Part shown: positions 22,597-34,142 of the stretch, piece by piece
How positions within the stretch are numbered: position 1 is the stretch's first letter
How the letters are laid out: each line of letters begins with the position of its first letter
The notes under the pieces: generated by a model
The model's input: the letters and a program-made list of their open reading frames with translations, nothing else
What the model was told of the DNA's origin: nothing
Database searches by the model: none
Position numbers and translations under genes: made by a program
DNA from: Dromiciops gliroides
Lineage: Eukaryota > Chordata > Mammalia > Microbiotheria > Microbiotheriidae
Length of the DNA stretch: 64,000 bases
Assembly: GCF_019393635.1 (NCBI RefSeq)
Contig: NC_057861.1
Span: 54,573,532-54,637,531 of the forward strand
Reading direction: 5' to 3'

Positions 22597-23159
22597 AAGG
22601 TTACTTCCCTGATCTTTGGTCCTTAGCTAACACTTGCCATTTAGACTCCTCACCAAATGCTAGTTAAACAAGAGACCATCATAAAGGGTGAATAGGGAGT
22701 CTCAGCTTTCACCAAGCAAATAACAAATAGAAATCAGAGAAATTATACAGATTAGAAAAAGGCAGAAATATACAGAATGAGTGGGTTATTTAGTAAGAGT
22801 GAGATGAGATCTCAGCATAAGAGGCTCTAGTCTCACCCAGATAGGAATTCTTTAGGAAGGCAAGCTAGAAATCAGGGCCATGTTGAGAAGTCAGCTTTCC
22901 TTACATATCTACAGCTTCTACAATCTTTCTTTCCCTCTATGCATGTCCAGAGTCAGTCCTCAAGAGATTGGTACCATATTTGTCCTTTTGAAGAAAGAAA
23001 AAGTCTCTCCTCTTCAAACCATCCTCGTGTGGCCTTGTATCAGAATTTGGTCTTCCAATCCAGTCACACCTTAACAATAGCACAGAAAATACCCCAGGCT
23101 AGTCCAGAAATCTGAGTGATGAAAGGGGTGGGGGGCAAGCTACTCTTGAGTTCACTGGC
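22597..23159. other. unassigned sequence
   Basis: No gene or repeat recognised. Confidence 0.4.
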
Positions 23160-23340
23160 TTCCTTTAAGTTCAAAGTAAAATCCCACCTTCTACAGGAAG
23201 CCTTCTCAAACTCCTCTTAATTCCAGTGCCTTCCCTCCTTTGATTATTCTAAAAAAAAAAAAAAACATGAAGGGGTTTGACTCAATGGCCTCTGAAGTCC
23301 ATTTCAGACCCAAATCTTCAATCCAATGACCCTGAAGCCT
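23160..23340 (+). mobile_element. L2 fragment then CR1-like 3' end
   Basis: accttctacaggaagccttc is L2. After an A run, gactcaatggcctctgaagt is like a CR1/L3 terminus. Confidence 0.6.
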
Positions 23341-23576
23341 GAGCAGAATCTGGTGAGTTCCAGTGGAGTCCCACTTTCTGTCTCTCCCCTTGATGCAGTT
23401 GGTGCCTGAAATGTGAAGGGATGGAACATTTCAGAAATACCTTGTTTGGACAGTTAATTGTGGACCTATAGAAGTGCACAGATTTACACAGGAGAAAATG
23501 ATTCTTTCGAGGAGGGAAAGCAGCAGGTGCCTGAAAACAGCCATGTGGAAGTACTCACCAGCTGACTTTGATTTTT
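23341..23576. other. unassigned sequence
   Basis: Nothing recognised. Confidence 0.3.
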
Positions 23577-23757
23577 TTTTGGTGGTGGGTGTTTTTTGTT
23601 TGTTTGTTTTTTTGTTTTTTAGTGAGGCAATTGGGGTTAAGTGACTTGCCCAGGGTCACACAGCTAGTAAGTATCAAGTGTCTGAGGCCGGATCTGAACT
23701 CAGGTACTCCTGACTCCAGGGCCGGTGCTCCATTCACTGCGCCACCTAGCCTCCCCA
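23577..23757 (-). mobile_element. S1 SINE
   Basis: Target duplication gactttgattttt on both sides. Confidence 0.92.
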
Positions 23758-23759
23758 GA

Positions 23760-24040
23760 CTTTGATTTTTAAAAGCTATGTACGTAAGATCAAAACAAGG
23801 GATAGTAAGAAAGGATGACTACAAAAGTGTAGCAAGGTCTTGCAGGAAGTATCAGAAAGGCTAAAGAGTGGGATGAACTGAGGCTGACAAGGAAAGCTAA
23901 GGACAAGAAAAAAAAGAATTTTTAGCTATATTGGGAAAAGGAGATCAAAAGAAGAGATAGAGCCACTTCATGGGATAGGATGGGATGGAATGGAATGGAA
24001 TGGAGATGCCTAAAAACAGAAAGAAAATTGAGTGGATCAG
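23760..24040. other. unassigned sequence
   Basis: No gene recognised; a short (ggaat)n run at 23975-24003. Confidence 0.35.
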
Positions 24041-24041
24041 T

Positions 24042-24206
24042 TATTATTATTATTATTATTATTGTTAGTGGCAGGGCAATGAGGGTTAAGTGACTTGCCC
24101 AGGGTGACACAGCTAGTAAGTGTCAAGTGTCTGAGGCCGGATTTGAACTCAGATCCTCCTGAATCCAGGGCCAGTGCTTTATCCACTGTGCCACCTAGCT
24201 GCCCCC
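24042..24206 (-). mobile_element. S1 SINE with ATT tail
   Basis: Antisense S1 whose tail is (att)n. Flanks gatcagtt on both sides. Confidence 0.9.
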
Positions 24207-24511
24207 TGATCAGTTTGTTTTGTTTTGTTTTGGTTTTGCTGCTGCTTTCTCTGCCAAGGAGACTGGTCTATTGATAGAACAAAAATTGGATAATAAGGAA
24301 TTGATATCCCAGAAAAGACAAAGTAAGGAGAAGGAACTGGCAGATATGATTGCTGAACCAATGGCAGTGATATTTAAACAACCATGAAGAATAGGATGGG
24401 TATCGTGGGGCTGGAGACAGACAAACATTCTGGTTCGCAAAGAATGACATCTTCAAACTATAAGCCTTTAGCTCAACTTTGATTCCTGGGGAAATTCTGG
24501 AAATAGTAAAC

Positions 24512-24560
24512 AGGGGCAGTTAGGTGGCACAGTGGATAAAGCACTGGCCTCACCAAAAAA
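24512..24560 (+). mobile_element. S1 SINE with large internal deletion
   Basis: The 5' head aggtggcacagtggataaag joins directly to the tail ctcaccaaaaaaaa; about 100 internal bases are missing. Confidence 0.8.
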
Positions 24561-24564
24561 AACC

Positions 24565-24682
24565 CCACATTTTTATTCATACTCTTGGCTTCCAATTTTT
24601 ATCCCTCCTTCCCTCCGTCCCCTCACCTCTCCCTGAGGTGTCAAGCAATCAGATATGGGTTATACATGTATGATCTCATTTA
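24565..24682 (-). mobile_element. L1 3' UTR, antisense
   Basis: atttttatccctccttccct and gtcaagcaatcagatatggg. Confidence 0.75.
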
Positions 24683-24826
24683 TTTTTTTTTGCGGGGCAA
24701 CGGGGATTAAGTGACTTGCCCAGGGTCACACAGCTAGTAAGTGTCAAGTGTCTGAGGCCGGATTTGAACTCAGGTACTCCTGAATCCAGGGCCGGTGCTT
24801 TATCCACTTCGCCACCTAGCCGCCCC
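24683..24826 (-). mobile_element. S1 SINE
   Basis: Complete antisense copy beginning tgcggggcaacggggattaa. Confidence 0.9.
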
Positions 24827-24917
24827 CACTCATATTATTTTTTAAACCAAAATCACCTTCTTTTCCTTCCATCTTCTGCCAACCACAGACTAAGCAACAA
24901 AAAATTGAGAAGATCAC

Positions 24918-25155
24918 AGATCCATCTGAGTAATTAGGAAGAACTTTCTGACTATTAGGGATCTATCCTATGTTGGAATGGGCTGTCTGGGGTGGTAGTA
25001 GGTGACTCCTTACTGGAAACTGTGGACCAGCTGTTTGAACAACCTGTATGACCACTTCTCTGCTCTGTCATGGTTAGGGATTCTCTTTTGAGTACGGACC
25101 AGACTAGACAGTTGCTGAGGTCTCTTTAATCTCTAAAATTCTCTGATTCTGTAAA
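24918..25155 (+). mobile_element. CR1/L3 3' end
   Basis: gaagaactttctgactatta, tggaatgggctgtctggggt, ttgctgaggtctctttaatc. Confidence 0.75.
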
Positions 25156-25159
25156 TGAA

Positions 25160-25388
25160 TAAATAATCTTCCATTTACATAGTACTTTCAAGTTTACAGT
25201 TGCTCTCTTTGCAACAACCCTGTGAGGGCTAAGTAGTATAAAAATTATAATCCCCATTTCACAGAGAAAGAAACTGAGCCTCAGAGAGGGGAGATGGCTG
25301 TCACAAAGTCACATGACTAGTAAATGATATCTGAGAATCAAACCTAGGTCTTGTGCCTTTACATCCTTTGCTCTTTCTACTAGATCAC
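25160..25388 (-). mobile_element. CORE-SINE, antisense
   Basis: gcaacaaccctgtgagggct, ccccatttcacagagaaaga and tttgctctttctactagatc. Confidence 0.75.
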
Positions 25389-25429
25389 ATCCTTAAAATC
25401 ATAAAGATCAAGATCCTGGCATGGATTCT

Positions 25430-25545
25430 ATTTTTGCTCTCCATCAATCAATCCATAAGTATTTATAAGCTGTATTAAGTAGGTGCTTAATAATGTTTAA
25501 CTTGACTTATTAAGGGCCTACTGTGTACCATGGAAATGCATGAAA
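25430..25545. other. L2/MIR-like fragment
   Basis: tatttataagctgtattaag and tattaagggcctactgtgta resemble an L2 3' end but are short. Confidence 0.35.
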
Positions 25546-25564
25546 CTATCATTACTTTCAATGA

Positions 25565-25668
25565 GATTACTATATTATATTATGTTATATTATATTGTAT
25601 CACTGAATTATATCATTATAATATTATGTTATGTTATATCATGTAATATCATATTGTATCATATATTT
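25565..25668 (+). repeat. AT-rich imperfect minisatellite
   Basis: Repeated tatatta/ttatgtta units over ~100 bases. Confidence 0.85.
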
Positions 25669-26076
25669 TGGGATGGAGGAGACAAGTTTATATGAAAGTA
25701 TATATACTGCATAAATAAAAACTAAATACATATATGCAAAATAGTTAAGTACAAGGATTATTGGCTTTTTTTTCCAGAATGGGGAGTTTGGGGCATGTTG
25801 GAAGGCAGTAGGGAAGGAAACAATTGATTAGGGTGGTTGAAGAATCAAGGTTGGGGGGGGGGCGATGATTGAGGATGCAGTCTGCCAGAAAAGCTGGGAA
25901 GGGATAAGATTGGCAAAGAAAAGGACCACCTCCTTATCAGAGATGGGAGAAAGTAGGAGAGATAGTAGGAGAGGTGGATGGGGAGCCGGGGAGGAGCAAG
26001 AGAAGGAGACCTGAGCTTTGATGTGCATTTAGGCCATGGAGGCAACTTGGAAACGGTACCTTTGCTTTGTCTGTTT
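25669..26076. other. unassigned sequence
   Basis: Nothing recognised apart from a poly-G run near 25855; an antisense L2 remnant is possible. Confidence 0.35.
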
Positions 26077-26226
26077 TTTTTTTTTTTTTAGTGAGGCAAT
26101 TGGGGTTAAGTGACTTGCCCAGGGTCACACAGCTAGTAAGTGTTAAGTGTCTGAGGCCGGATTTGAACTCAGGTCCTCCTGAATCCAGGGCCGGTGCTCT
26201 ATCCACTGTGCCACCTAGCTGCCCCC
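26077..26226 (-). mobile_element. S1 SINE
   Basis: Target duplication tgctttgtctgttt on both sides. Confidence 0.93.
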
Positions 26227-26439
26227 TGCTTTGTCTGTTTCTGAAGTCACCTCAAGATATCGGCGGATAAAAGGCCCAAAGGAAAGAGGACACAAAATCT
26301 CACTGAAGGTCATTGTCTTTCCTTAGCAGGGAGTTCATTACAGATGAAATCCCCAGTGAAGAACCTTGTGAAAGGACCCTGGGCCTCATTCCTAGAAGCC
26401 ATCTCAGGCTGCTTAGATAGAGAAGCATGGTGTCAGAAT

Positions 26440-26800
26440 GGGAGCAGTGAAGGTCTCACTGTCTTCTGCCCTGGCCCAAGCATATTGAGAGTATCAAGTT
26501 CAGCCCTGGGTGCCCCATTGGAGGAAGAGCACTGACAAGTTGGAGCAGGTCCTGAGGAGGGTGGCCCTTGGTGAAAAGGCTGGATACCAGGCCAGATAGA
26601 AATTGTTTGAAAGCACTGAAAAAGTTTAGCCTGAAAAAGAGAAGATTTAGGGCAGACACAGAAGTCATCTTTTCCATTTTCAAAGGTTTGTCACATGGAA
26701 GATGAATTACATTTGTTCTGCTTTGCCCCAGAGGACAGAACTAGGGACAATGGCAGGAAAGTTGCTGTTTAATATTAGGACAAATTCCTTCACTTGACTG
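26440..26800 (+). mobile_element. CR1/L3 3' region
   Basis: cttctgccctggcccaagca, gcctgaaaaagagaagattt, gaagtcatcttttccatttt and aggacaaattccttcac. Confidence 0.78.
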
Positions 26801-26935
26801 AAATCATAGATTGAGAGCTGGAAAGAATCCCAAGGGGTCATCTAATCAGGTCCCTCATTTACTAAATTAGGAAACTGACACCCAAGGAAGTTAAATGACT
26901 GACTCAAGGTGAAATGTCAAACAATTGGTCAACAG
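26800..26935 (-). mobile_element. MIR-like fragment
   Basis: aaatcatagattgagagctg and taaattaggaaactgacacc. Confidence 0.6.
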
Positions 26936-27109
26936 GCAACTACTATGTGTCAGGCACTGTGCTAAGCAATTTCCAAAAATTATTCCATTGGTCCTCCCAA
27001 CAACTCTGTAAGCTAGGTGCTATTATTACCCTCATTTTACAGTTGAAGAAATTGAAGCAGAAGCCATGAAGTGACTTGGCAAGGGTCACACAGCTAGTAA
27101 GTGTATGAG
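26936..27109 (-). mobile_element. CORE-SINE, antisense
   Basis: caactctgtaagctaggtgc, ccctcattttacagttgaag and aagggtcacacagctagtaa; cut short by the S1. Confidence 0.75.
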
Positions 27110-27293
27110 GCTGTTTGTTTTTGTTTTTTTGTTTTTGTTGTGTTTTTTTTTTTTTTTTGCAGGGCAATGGGGGTTAAGTGACTTGCCCAGGGTCACACAG
27201 CTAGTAAGTGTCAAGTGTCTGAGGCCGGATTTGAACTCAGGTCCTCCTGAATCCAGGGCGGGTGCTTCATCCACTGCACCACCTAGCTGCCCC
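27110..27293 (-). mobile_element. S1 SINE
   Basis: Complete antisense copy with a T-rich, G-interrupted tail. Confidence 0.9.
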
Positions 27294-27495
27294 GTAACCC
27301 CTTCTTGGCAAAGATACTGGAGGGGTTTGCCATTTCCTTCTCTAGCTCATTTTACAGATGAGGAAAGTGAGGCAAATAGGGTAAAGTGACTTGCTCAGGG
27401 TCACACAGGTAGGAAGTATCTGCGGCCAGATTTGAACTAAGAAAGATGAGTCTTCCAGTCTCTAGGTCTAGCACACCGTGCCACCTAGCTGTCTC
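27294..27495 (-). mobile_element. S2 SINE, 3'-shortened
   Basis: tcttggcaaagatactggag, atttccttctctagctcatt and accgtgccacctagctgtct. Confidence 0.82.
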
Positions 27496-27537
27496 ACCTA
27501 AGAGCAGGAAAGGACAAATACAATGAGACCCATATTC

Positions 27538-27800
27538 ACAGGCAGCCAGGTGGCACAGTGGATAGAACACCAGGCCTGGAGTCAAGAACATCTGAATTTA
27601 AATCCGGTCTCATACACTTTCTAGCTGTGTGACCCTGAGCTCAGCATCCAACCAAAAAGAATTCTCTTCAAGTAAGTGGACCGGAAACAGTCTGAGTCCC
27701 TGCACTTTGCCTCTGTCTACCTCAGTTTCTTCATCTGGGGATAATAGCATCTACCTCCCAAAGTTGTTGTAAGGTTGAGGGGAGATACATATTCAGAACA
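27538..27800 (+). mobile_element. CORE-SINE with internal insertion
   Basis: tRNA-like head at 27541, then unrelated bases about 27640-27700, then core gggataatagcatctacctc and aaagttgttgtaaggttgag. Confidence 0.65.
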
Positions 27801-27828
27801 TACCTGCATCTGTTCTGTTTATATTCAT

Positions 27829-27980
27829 TCTTTTTTTTTTTTAAGTGAAGCAATTGGGGTTAAGTGACTTGCCCAGGGTCACACAGCTAGTAAGTGTTAA
27901 GTGTCTGAGGCCGGATTTGAACTCAGGTACTCCTGACTCCAGGGCCGATGCTCTATCCACTGAGCCACCTAGCTGCCCCC
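27829..27980 (-). mobile_element. S1 SINE
   Basis: Flanks cctgcatctgttctg and cctgcatgtgttctg. Confidence 0.92.
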
Positions 27981-28124
27981 TCCTGCATGTGTTCTGAATC
28001 AGGGAGTAGGACCCTACCATTATATATCACCCTGTATCATACACATGGGCCAACAGCAGCAAGAGCAAACTGAGCATGCTTGGAGAATGGAGTTTCATGT
28101 GGTAAAACCCCCATTATACCTTAT

Positions 28125-28282
28125 GTATGCCCAGGTTGTCTCCCAGATTGGAATGTAAGCTCCTTGAGGTCAGAGACAGTTTCATTTTTGGTTTGTTTTT
28201 TTGTGTTTTTGTAGCCCTAGGGCTTAGCACAGTGCCAGACTCATAGCAGACACTTAATGCTTAATTGACTTGATTACTTATT
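28125..28282 (+). mobile_element. L2 3' end
   Basis: ggaatgtaagctccttgagg, agggcttagcacagtgccag; a T/G-rich insertion inside. Confidence 0.8.
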
Positions 28283-28284
28283 AC

Positions 28285-28505
28285 TAGTCAGGCACAGTGG
28301 ATAGAGCACTGGGCCTAAAATCAGGAAGACTGGAGTTCAAATCCAGCCTCATACGCTAAATTCATGACCCTAGGCAAGTCATTTAACCTCATCGGTAAAA
28401 TAGGATGATAATAATAGCACCCACATCCAAAGGTATTTGTAAATTTCCTTTGCAAACCTAAAAGTGCTATATAAATAAATGCTAGCTAGAATCATTATCG
28501 CTAGA
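28285..28505 (+). mobile_element. CORE-SINE
   Basis: cagtggatagagcactgggc, gatgataataatagcaccca, gctatataaataaatgctag. Confidence 0.82.
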
Positions 28506-28559
28506 ATCTTTAAAAGTCTCAAAACTATAGCCTGTAGGCATGTAGCCTTTGAAGGTCTA

Positions 28560-29195
28560 AAGCTAAATGAAGCAAAGAAGCCTGGGCAGGAAGGGGAGGG
28601 CAGGAGAAGGGCAGCAATTTCCTGATGATTGTCAGAGCTGGCTGGGATGGTTAAATGTAGAGGAAGAGCAAACAGTTGGGAAGTGGGAGGCCTCGGGAGC
28701 TATTGTCAGAAATGGAGTTTTGCCAATGACAACCAAGAGGAAAGGAGCTGCCCAGAGTGCTAGTCCAACAACCAGTATGGTCCTGTTCAGAGATCATGTG
28801 AAGGGGCTTAAATCAAAGCTAAGGAGTCTGTATTTTGGCTTGTAGACAATTTTTTTGTCATTCAGTTGTTTCAGTCTAACTCTTCATGATCCCATTTTGA
28901 GTTTTCTTGGCAAAGATACTGGAATGGTTTGCCAGTTCCTTCTCCTTCTCCCACTCATTTTACAGATGAGGAAACTGAGGCAAACAGGGTTAAGTGACTT
29001 GCTCAGAGTCACATAACTAGTAAATCTCTGAGATCAGATTTGAACTCAGAAAGATGAGTTTTTCTGACTCCAGACCCTGGGCACTCTATGCACTATGGCG
29101 CCACCTAGCGGCCTCTTTATAGGCAACAGGGAGTCAATTAAGGTTTTTGGCAAGGGAGTGACATGGTCAGAACTCTGTATTTTTATGTTCTGCAT
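28560..29195 (-). mobile_element. L2 fragment, antisense, split by S2
   Basis: gttcagagatcatgtgaagg and agctaaggagtctgtatttt resume after the S2 as aggcaacagggagtcaatta and gagtgacatggtcagaactc. The left boundary is uncertain. Confidence 0.6.
28857..29115 (-). mobile_element. S2 SINE
   Basis: gttttcttggcaaagatact, tggtttgccagttccttctc, gcgccacctagcggcctc. Confidence 0.88.
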
Positions 29196-29254
29196 AGGGT
29201 CTTGAATGTAGCTGCACACAGTGTGCACTGAATTCAACATCCAAGGATCCAAAC

Positions 29255-29610
29255 TTGGAAATATGTATTAAATATCTACTGTAAGAAGGCAGTATGCTAG
29301 GTTCTGGGGATACAATGACAAAATGAGCAATAGTTTACCCTCCAAGAGCTTATACTCTACTGGAAGGGTGGGCAGGAATACAACCTAAACATAAATCATA
29401 TATACATGGTAAATTAAAGAGAAAGAAAGCACTCACAACCTGGAGGATCAGAAAGAGTTTCCTGGAGGTGGGAGGACATGAGCTGAGCTCCGAAGGAAGC
29501 TAAAAATTCTAAGAGGCAGGTGTTAGGGAGGAAGAGCACTCCAGGCATAGGGCACAGTCAATGAAAAAGCCTGGAGGGAGGAGATATTTTGGAAATTAAT
29601 GTTCTTTGTT
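29255..29610 (-). mobile_element. L2 3' end, antisense
   Basis: tgctaggttctggggataca, ctccaagagcttatactcta, gagcactccaggcatagggc. Confidence 0.75.
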
Positions 29611-29789
29611 AAATTGAATTAGTTCACGATATCATTAGTACTTTTATTACTCCAAATATATCAGCTACCCTGAATCACAATGCACAACTGCCCCTTCTTC
29701 AGGTTATTGCCTTGTACCTCTCTGGGCATAGTCACCAAATCAATACTAGTTATTTTTTAAAATTGTAATATATTTTGAGCATCCTTTTC
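29611..29789. other. unassigned sequence
   Basis: Nothing recognised. Confidence 0.3.
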
Positions 29790-29937
29790 TTTTTTTTTTT
29801 AAGTGAGGCAATTGGGGTTAAGTGACTTGCCCAAGGTCACACAGCTAGTAAGTGTTAAGTGTCTGAGGCCGGATTTGAACTCAGGTACTCCTGACTCCAG
29901 GGCCGGTACTCTATCCACTGCGTTACCTAGCTGCCCC
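29790..29937 (-). mobile_element. S1 SINE
   Basis: Target duplication catccttttctttt on both sides. Confidence 0.92.
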
Positions 29938-30070
29938 CATCCTTTTCTTTTTAAATTTTGCATTCCAAATTCTCTCCTTCCTTCCCACTCCCTCCCTCAC
30001 CCACTGAGAGGACAAGCAATTATACATGTGAAATCATGCAAAACTTATTTCTAGATAAGCTATATTTTAA
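29938..30070 (-). mobile_element. L1 3' UTR, antisense
   Basis: ttccaaattctctccttcct, gaggacaagcaattatacat. Confidence 0.75.
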
Positions 30071-30124
30071 AATATATTTCATTTATTTATTTTTATTTTA
30101 AGATTTTTAAGTCAATTGCCCTAT

Positions 30125-30285
30125 GGTTCAACTCACCAATCTTGTGATTACTCATGCCCTTCCCCTTATCTCCCATTATTAGATTGTACGCTCCTTGAGA
30201 GCAGAAACTGCCTCAGCTTCTCATTTGTATCCCAGGTGCCTCTATGGTAGCATACAGTGGGAACCAAATCAATGTTTTTAACTAA
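30125..30285 (+). mobile_element. L2 3' end
   Basis: attagattgtacgctccttg, agagcagaaactgcctcag. Confidence 0.78.
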
Positions 30286-30341
30286 TTAGTGTGGGAGAAG
30301 CTACATGTGTAGTAGAGAAACTGTTGAATTTACAGCTAGAG

Positions 30342-30487
30342 GGGGGCAGCTAGGTGGCACAGTGGATAAAGTACCAGCCCTGGATTCAGGAGTTCCTGAG
30401 TTCAAATCCAGCCTCAGACACTTGACACTTACTGGCTGTGTGACCCTGGGCAAGTCACTTAACCCCCATTGCCCCGCACAAAAAAAG
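30342..30487 (+). mobile_element. S1 SINE
   Basis: Target duplication gaatttacagctagag at 30325-30340 and 30488-30503. Confidence 0.93.
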
Positions 30488-30544
30488 GAATTTACAGCTA
30501 GAGGACCTGGGTTTGTATCCTGACACTTGTTATGAGGACACACT

Positions 30545-30695
30545 TTTCGGGGTGGGGGTGGGGGGGTGCAATTAGGATTAAGTAACTTGTCCAGGGTCAC
30601 ATGGCTGGTGTCAAGTGTCTGAGGCTGGACTTGAACTCAGGTCCTCCTGACTCCAGGGCCACTGCTTTATCCACTGCGCCACCTAGTTGCCCCCC
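30545..30695 (-). mobile_element. S1 SINE
   Basis: Antisense S1 missing the tagtaag box; flanks acttgttat and acttattat. Confidence 0.88.
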
Positions 30696-30785
30696 TTCCA
30701 CTTATTATCTAAGTCACCTTGGACAAGTTACTTAAGTTCATGGGCCTCAGTTTCCTCATTTCTATACTACTGGGGCTCTAAATCT
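30696..30785 (+). mobile_element. MIR fragment
   Basis: caccttggacaagttactta and cctcagtttcctcatttct. Confidence 0.6.
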
Positions 30786-31722
30786 CTGATCCTGGGTGCC
30801 TAAAGGCTTTGGAAGCTTTACATCAGTCTAAAAATGGCAATGATTATTATCAAGTTGATCTTGGCCCTAAAGGAAAGATTGTTCCAGCTCCATCTCACCA
30901 GCTCTCACTCACAGCTACCCAGTCCTACACCCTGGGAATGACACTTCTGACGCTTTCAGAGAGTTGGTCTTGCTGTGACTTTAATGGATCTGGAATAGTT
31001 TCAATTGAAAAGGCACTCAGACTCAAAGGCAAGGGAGGAGGATCGGCCTCCCATTTTTCCTTTCTGATATTCTTTCTTCCCTCTTGATTGAGCCTGTTTT
31101 ACTGACTAATGCATCTGGCTCCTCAACTTCTCAGTGTTTCTGTATGGAAACATTCACAATCTGCTCAAACTGTGCTGTGAATTACACTCCGTATGGCCGT
31201 CATAACTCCATATGCCGCTGTCAACACTCCCGAGATGGGTTTCCAACCTCTCTTCTATTGGATGGTGCCACGATGTGCCTAGAAATGCACTGAGCTCGGA
31301 GTCAGGAGACTTGGGCTCCGTGACTGATTTCTGACTCCCCTGGGGTGACCTTGGACAAATCATTAGCCTTCGCCAGACTTGTTTCCCCATCTGCAAAATA
31401 AAGGGGTTGAGCCTTTCTTCCACTTCTCTGCTTCTGGGATGCTCTGATCTCTCCAAAGAACTACCCTTTGCTATACCTTGCTGGGACTCTCCTCTCCCCT
31501 ACAATGCTTACTTTGACTTTCTGTTAAGGATAAAGGAATCTTTGATATTTTACAGCAGTGAGTCGGGTAACTGTAAGAAATTGTTTTCATTCTATGCAAC
31601 GGTGACATGCTTCATGGTGAAGTTCTGTATCCAGAGAATTGGAGAAACCAAGGCTTGGGATTCTCTACTTTGGGACTTTTCATTTCACTTGTTATAGTCA
31701 TTAAATGTATTTTTATTATCCT
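30786..31722. other. mostly repeat-free unassigned block
   Basis: No recognised repeat except a MIR-like piece near 31285-31425 (ccttggacaaatcattagcc). Open frames at 30809-31697 show no family features or splice-site pattern that I trust. Possible host non-coding sequence. Confidence 0.4.
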
Positions 31723-31867
31723 TTGGGGGGGGCGGGGTAATGAGGGTTAAGTGACTTGCCCAGGGTTACACAGCGAGTAAGTGTCAAGTGTCTGAGGCCA
31801 GACTTGAACTCAGGTCCTTCTGAATCCAGGGCCAGTGCTTTATCCACTGCACCACCTAGCTGCCCCC
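31723..31867 (-). mobile_element. S1 SINE
   Basis: Complete antisense S1 after a poly-G run. Confidence 0.9.
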
Positions 31868-31944
31868 ACACTTTGGAAACTTTTGAGAAAATTGGTAGTA
31901 AGTTTGAGTTGGCCCCAATTTGAGTTTTGCTGTTTTGAGATAAT

Positions 31945-32175
31945 GATAGCTAGCATTTCCATAACACACTTTACAGTTATTATCTTAATCATTCCCCACA
32001 ACAACCCTGAGAGGTGGGTGCTATTATTATCCCCATTTTATAGATGGGGAAACTGAGGCTAAATGACTTGTCCAGGATGACACAGCTAGGAAGTATCTGA
32101 GGTAGGATTTGAACTTAGATCTTCCTGACTCTAGGTCCAGTATTCTGTCCACTGTACTACCTAGCTGCCTCACTG
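31945..32175 (-). mobile_element. CORE-SINE, antisense
   Basis: cacaacaaccctgagaggtg, ttatccccattttatagatg, ctgtactacctagctgcct. Confidence 0.85.
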
Positions 32176-32975
32176 ACCAGTACATGTAGGATTCTGAGTT
32201 TTGCCCAGTGATGAGTGACTGGGAAAATACATGAATATGTTTGCATATTTGCATGCCATCCAGAATTTCTCATGTCTGTCAACTTAATGTTTGCTTTTAT
32301 CACTTGATCAAAAAGCATTTAAAGGCCTACTGTGTGCCAGGCATTTTGCCACCAGCTTATCTCCACTTCCTCTCCTTAGAACCTTAGCCTCTGGCCCCTG
32401 GAACCTCTCCTGGTTCCCCTCCTACTTGTCTGACTATTCCCTTGTTGGATCGTGATCAATGTCCTGCTTCCTAATGGGATACACTCCAAGGCTCCATTCT
32501 GGCTCCCCTTCTCTTCTCTGTATTGCCTCTTTTGATTATCATCTCCTTTGGCTTTAAGTACTGCCTCTATGCAGCTGATGGCCAGGCCTATGTGTCTGCT
32601 GGTCTAGTCTCTCTTAGGCTCCAGTCCCACATCACCAATAGGCTTTGGCCATTTAGAACTTTCTATCCCTTGGACATCTCATACTCTACATGTCCAGAAG
32701 AGAACTCAAGCCTCACCCTTCTTCTGAATTTCCCTCTTTCTATCAAGGGTGCCACCATTCTTCTAATCCCCCAAGCTCCCAAGCCCAGTGCATCCTGGTC
32801 TCCTCAGCCACCCCCTTCCAAAACCGCTGCACTCTCTTAGCCCTCATTCCATTCCCAGTCCTCAGCCTCCTAGTTGGTTCCTGCCTAAAGTCTTTTTCCA
32901 CTCTGGTCCTTGCAACATACAGTTGCCAATGCTCAGGTCTGTGTGCTACTCCTCTACTCAAAAAACTCCAATGGT

Positions 32976-33118
32976 GGGGCAGCTAGGTGGTGCAGTGGAT
33001 AAAAGCACCTGCCCTGGATTCAGGAAGACCTGAGTTCAAATGTGACCTCAGACACTTGACACTTGCTAGCTGTGTGACCCTGGGCAAGTCACTTAACCCT
33101 CATTGCCCTGCAAAAAAA
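32976..33118 (+). mobile_element. S1 SINE inside L2
   Basis: The left target site aactccaatgg recurs as cttccaatgg at 33341, after the second S1. Confidence 0.92.
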
Positions 33119-33167
33119 AGTGTTTTTTTAATTTAAAAATAAAAAAAGATGGGTGGCAACTTAATAA

Positions 33168-33340
33168 AGGGGCAGCTAGGTGGCATAATGGATAAAGCAC
33201 TGGCCCTGGATTCAGGAGGACCTGAGTTCAAATCCAACCTCAAACACTTGATACCAGCTGTGTGACCCTGGGCAAGTCACTTAACCCTCATTGCTGCACA
33301 AAAAGACCAACCTCTCCCCCTGCAAAAAAAAAAAAAAAAA
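33168..33340 (+). mobile_element. S1 SINE, second of a tandem pair
   Basis: Lies 50 bases after the previous S1. It lacks the cttactag box (gatacc/agctgtgtgac) and has a duplicated A-rich tail. Confidence 0.9.
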
Positions 33341-33879
33341 CTTCCAATGGTTCTGTATCACCTCTAGGATCAAATATAACTTTTTCAGTTTAGTGTCCAG
33401 AGTTCTTCACAACTTGCCTTCAGTTTATCACTTGCTAGTGATACTACACGTCGCTTCTCTTCACACACTCTAAATTGGTCTTCTTACTGTTCCTCACATG
33501 TGAAACTACATCTCCTATCTTTATGCTTGTTCCCCAAGCTTGGAATGCCCTTTTTCCTCACCTCTGCCTCCTAGAATCCTTAGTTTCAAAGCTCAGTTCA
33601 AGGGTCACCTCCAATACAAATACTTTCCCTGATCCCTGAAGGTTCTATTACTTCCCCCACCCCCACCCCACCCCAATTGCCTTATATTGAATTTGAACCC
33701 ATTTTGAATATGTCCACATGTGCATCAGGGAGGGGGTCTCCCCTCCAACTCAGTTGATGTAGTCACAGGTTAAAATCAGAGAGGATGAAATATTGATGTG
33801 TTAATAATTTGTAACCCCTTTACAAAGTATGAACACTGTTCTCTGGGTCAGAAAGGAACACCTTCATTAGTTTTTTTTT

Positions 33880-33977
33880 TTTGCCTTTATTTATTTAGAA
33901 TTTTCCCTGTTACATATAAAAACAAATTTTCACATCGATATTTAAGACTGTTTTTAATAAGCATTTATTAAGTTCTT
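33880..33977 (-). mobile_element. L1 3' terminus, antisense
   Basis: tagaattttccctgttacat and acaaattttcacatcgatat. Confidence 0.6.
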
Positions 33978-34142
33978 TTTGTTTGTTTGTTTGTGGTTTT
34001 ATGGGGGGGGACAATTGGGGTTAAGTGACTTGCCCAGGGTCACACAGCTAGTAAGTCTCAAGTGTCTGAGGATGGATTTGAATTCAGGTCTTCCTGAATC
34101 CAGGGCCAGTGCTCTATCCTCTGCGCCACCTAGCTGCCCCTT
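33978..34142 (-). mobile_element. S1 SINE
   Basis: Target duplication catttattaagttctt on both sides. Confidence 0.93.

Larger units (their letters stand above)
32345..33720 (+). mobile_element. L2 LINE, sense, split by two S1
   Basis: L2 phrases in order: ctccattctggctccccttc, ccttggacatctcatactct, cctcctagttggttcctgcc, then after the SINEs tctgtatcacctctaggatc, caagcttggaatgccctttt and caatacaaatactttccctg. No intact RT frame. Confidence 0.85.

Noticed and set aside
30786..31700. Cluster of ~70-100-codon frames on both strands
   Set aside because: No family match, no consistent splice sites and no codon-like pattern. Kept only as unassigned sequence.
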